Program-made: the position numbers and the translations under genes
Shown here: piece by piece, positions 62,547 to 64,000 of the stretch
Numbering within the stretch: position 1 is the first letter of the stretch
How the letters are laid out: each line of letters opens with the position of its first letter
The notes under the pieces: model-generated
Seen by the model: only the letters and a program-made list of their open reading frames with translations
What the model was told of the DNA's origin: nothing
Database searches by the model: none
NCBI RefSeq assembly: GCF_000938305.1
Contig: NZ_JYMT01000043.1
Location: 62,001 to 126,000, forward strand
Source: Bradyrhizobium sp. LTSP885
GTDB lineage: Bacteria; Pseudomonadota; Alphaproteobacteria; Rhizobiales; Xanthobacteraceae
Length of the DNA: 64,000 bases
Direction of reading: 5' to 3'

Positions 62547-63566
62547 TCAGCGCCACCCAAGCGCAGGCGCGATCTGGGTCAGAATAGTCTCGATCACATG
62601 CGAATTGTAGGCGACGCCGAGCTGATTGGGGACGGTCAGCAGCAGTGTGTCGGCCTCCGCGATCGCCTCATCGGCCTTGAGTTGTTCGATCAGTGCCTCC
62701 GGCTCGGCGGCGTAGCCGCGGCCGAAGATGGCCCGCGTCCGCTCGTCGATGAAGCCGATCTGGTCCTCGTCCTGCCCGTTTCCGAAATAGGCGCGGTCGC
62801 GATCGTCGACCAGTGCGAAGATGCTGCGGCTCACGGAGACCCGCGGCTCGCGCACATGACCGGCCTCCTTCCAGGCCGCACGATAGGCGCGGATCTGGGC
62901 CGCCTGCTGGACGTGGAAGGCTTCTCCGGTCTCGTCGTTCTTGAGGGTCGAGCTCTGCAGGTTCATGCCAAGTTTGGCCGCCCAGACCGCGGTGGCGTTC
63001 GAGCCGGCGCCCCACCAGATTCGGTCGCGCAGGCCTTCCGAGAGCGGTTCGAGCCGCAGTAGGCCGGGAGGATTTGGGAACATCGGCCGCGGATTCGGCT
63101 GCGCAAAGCCTTGCCCGCGCAGCAGGTCGTAGAATATCTCCGCGTGACGCCGCCCCATGTCGGCGTCGGTCTGGCCTTCAGGCGGCTGATAGCCGAAATA
63201 GCGCCAACCATCGATCACTTGCTCGGGCGAGCCCCGGCTGATGCCGAGCTGCAGGCGTCCGCCGGCGATCAGATCGGCTGAGCTCGCGTCCTCGACCATG
63301 TACATCGGATTCTCGTAGCGCATGTCGATCACGGCGGTGCCGATCTCGATGCGGCTGGTCCTGGCGCCGACCGCCGCCAGCAGCGGGAAGGGCGAAGCCA
63401 GCTGGCGGGCGAAGTGATGGACGCGAAAATAGGCGCCGTCCGCGCCCAATTCCTCGGCGGCGACGGCGAGGTCAATGGATTGCAGGAGCACATCGGCGGC
63501 CGAACGCGCTCCCGATTGCGGCGAGGGCGTCCAGTGCCCGAACGAAAGGAATCCGATTTTCTTCAT
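62547..63566 (-). CDS. LLM-class flavin-dependent (luciferase-like) oxidoreductase, 339 aa
   Basis: A bacterial-luciferase-family F420/FMN oxidoreductase: MKKIGFLSFGHWTPSPQSGA start, LAVAAEELGADGAYFRVHHFARQ, GGRLQLGISRGSPEQVI and WWGAGSNATAVWAAKLGMNLQ are the family's beta-barrel strands. The substrate is unknown. ATG 63566 is preferred on family grounds; ATG 63575 is in frame. It is divergent from the Old Yellow Enzyme gene across 164 bases. Confidence 0.9.
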   Translation of the reverse strand: MKKIGFLSFGHWTPSPQSGARSAADVLLQSIDLAVAAEELGADGAYFRVHHFARQLASPFPLLAAVGARTSRIEIGTAVIDMRYENPMYMVEDASSADLIAGGRLQLGISRGSPEQVIDGWRYFGYQPPEGQTDADMGRRHAEIFYDLLRGQGFAQPNPRPMFPNPPGLLRLEPLSEGLRDRIWWGAGSNATAVWAAKLGMNLQSSTLKNDETGEAFHVQQAAQIRAYRAAWKEAGHVREPRVSVSRSIFALVDDRDRAYFGNGQDEDQIGFIDERTRAIFGRGYAAEPEALIEQLKADEAIAEADTLLLTVPNQLGVAYNSHVIETILTQIAPALGWR

Positions 63567-63682
63567 ACCGGCCATGTAGGCATATTCAGGGTGATTTGCG
63601 AACGGCGAAGTGCGCCATCATGCATCCAGGTCGTATCGCCTGCGTCGTTGCGCGGCTTGCGATGAGGCGGTGGGCCGCCTAG

Positions 63683-64000
<318 letters not shown>

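Overview
This 64 kb window is GC-rich chromosomal DNA of an alphaproteobacterium of the order Rhizobiales, most likely Bradyrhizobium or a close relative of Rhodopseudomonas. The evidence is the gene content: a p-coumarate-type cluster with TRAP plus ABC uptake, a pim-type dicarboxylate operon, a SAM-II riboswitch ahead of metZ, an aqpS-type arsenic operon, and many copies of the palindromic intergenic repeats typical of this group. There is no plasmid or phage backbone.

Layout. 1-640: two tightly coupled minus-strand genes of unknown function, one cut by the window edge. 774-5967: a divergent arsenic cluster, with arsR, an ArsO-like flavoprotein, an MFS carrier and arsI on one arm and a second arsR, aqpS and arsC on the other. 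Operator-like copies lie ahead of the flavoprotein gene and between the two arsR genes. 6194-14131: housekeeping and regulatory genes, including a WYL regulator whose putative 22-bp operator occurs twice, a metaxin-like GST, a PPOX flavoprotein with a divergent LysR, and a thioesterase.

14401-30457: uptake and degradation of hydroxylated aromatics. pobA is divergent from a TarPQM-like TRAP transporter. A CoA ligase, enoyl-CoA hydratase, SDR and 4-hydroxybenzoyl-CoA-type thioesterase form an operon with a periplasmic binding protein. Opposite these is an ABC transporter with a fused permease-ATPase, next to a MarR (CouR-like) regulator. The simplest reading is hydroxycinnamate to acyl-CoA, side-chain beta-oxidation, 4-hydroxybenzoate, then protocatechuate by PobA. 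A tandem array of inverted-repeat elements (25000-26180) interrupts the region; one element carries a DUF559 nuclease gene.

30458-32927: a small island bounded by a duplicated 3' end of the MarR gene. It holds a DUF1127 gene, an Imm11-like gene without an evident toxin, and a small membrane protein. 33046-34329: glycerate kinase. 34562-43470: a Liv-type ABC transporter (livG, livF, livH, livM) followed by four tandem paralogous binding proteins, three followed by their own terminator. An IclR regulator (43540-44424) is divergent from a pim-like beta-oxidation operon (44588-52118: pimF, pimA, pimC, pimD, SDR) that lacks the thiolase pimB and has REP-like repeats in four of its gaps.

52155-64000: metZ with SAM-II riboswitch and attenuator, bifunctional-length dCTP deaminase, MATE exporter, a Met/Gly-rich secreted protein, SRPBCC and VOC proteins, an ogt-araC pair, a GT22-like mannosyltransferase-family protein, tRNA-Gly(CCC), an LLM flavin oxidoreductase, and the 5' end of an Old Yellow Enzyme gene. 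The most unusual items are the DUF559-bearing element array, the island duplicating the MarR 3' end, and the four-receptor binding-protein array.
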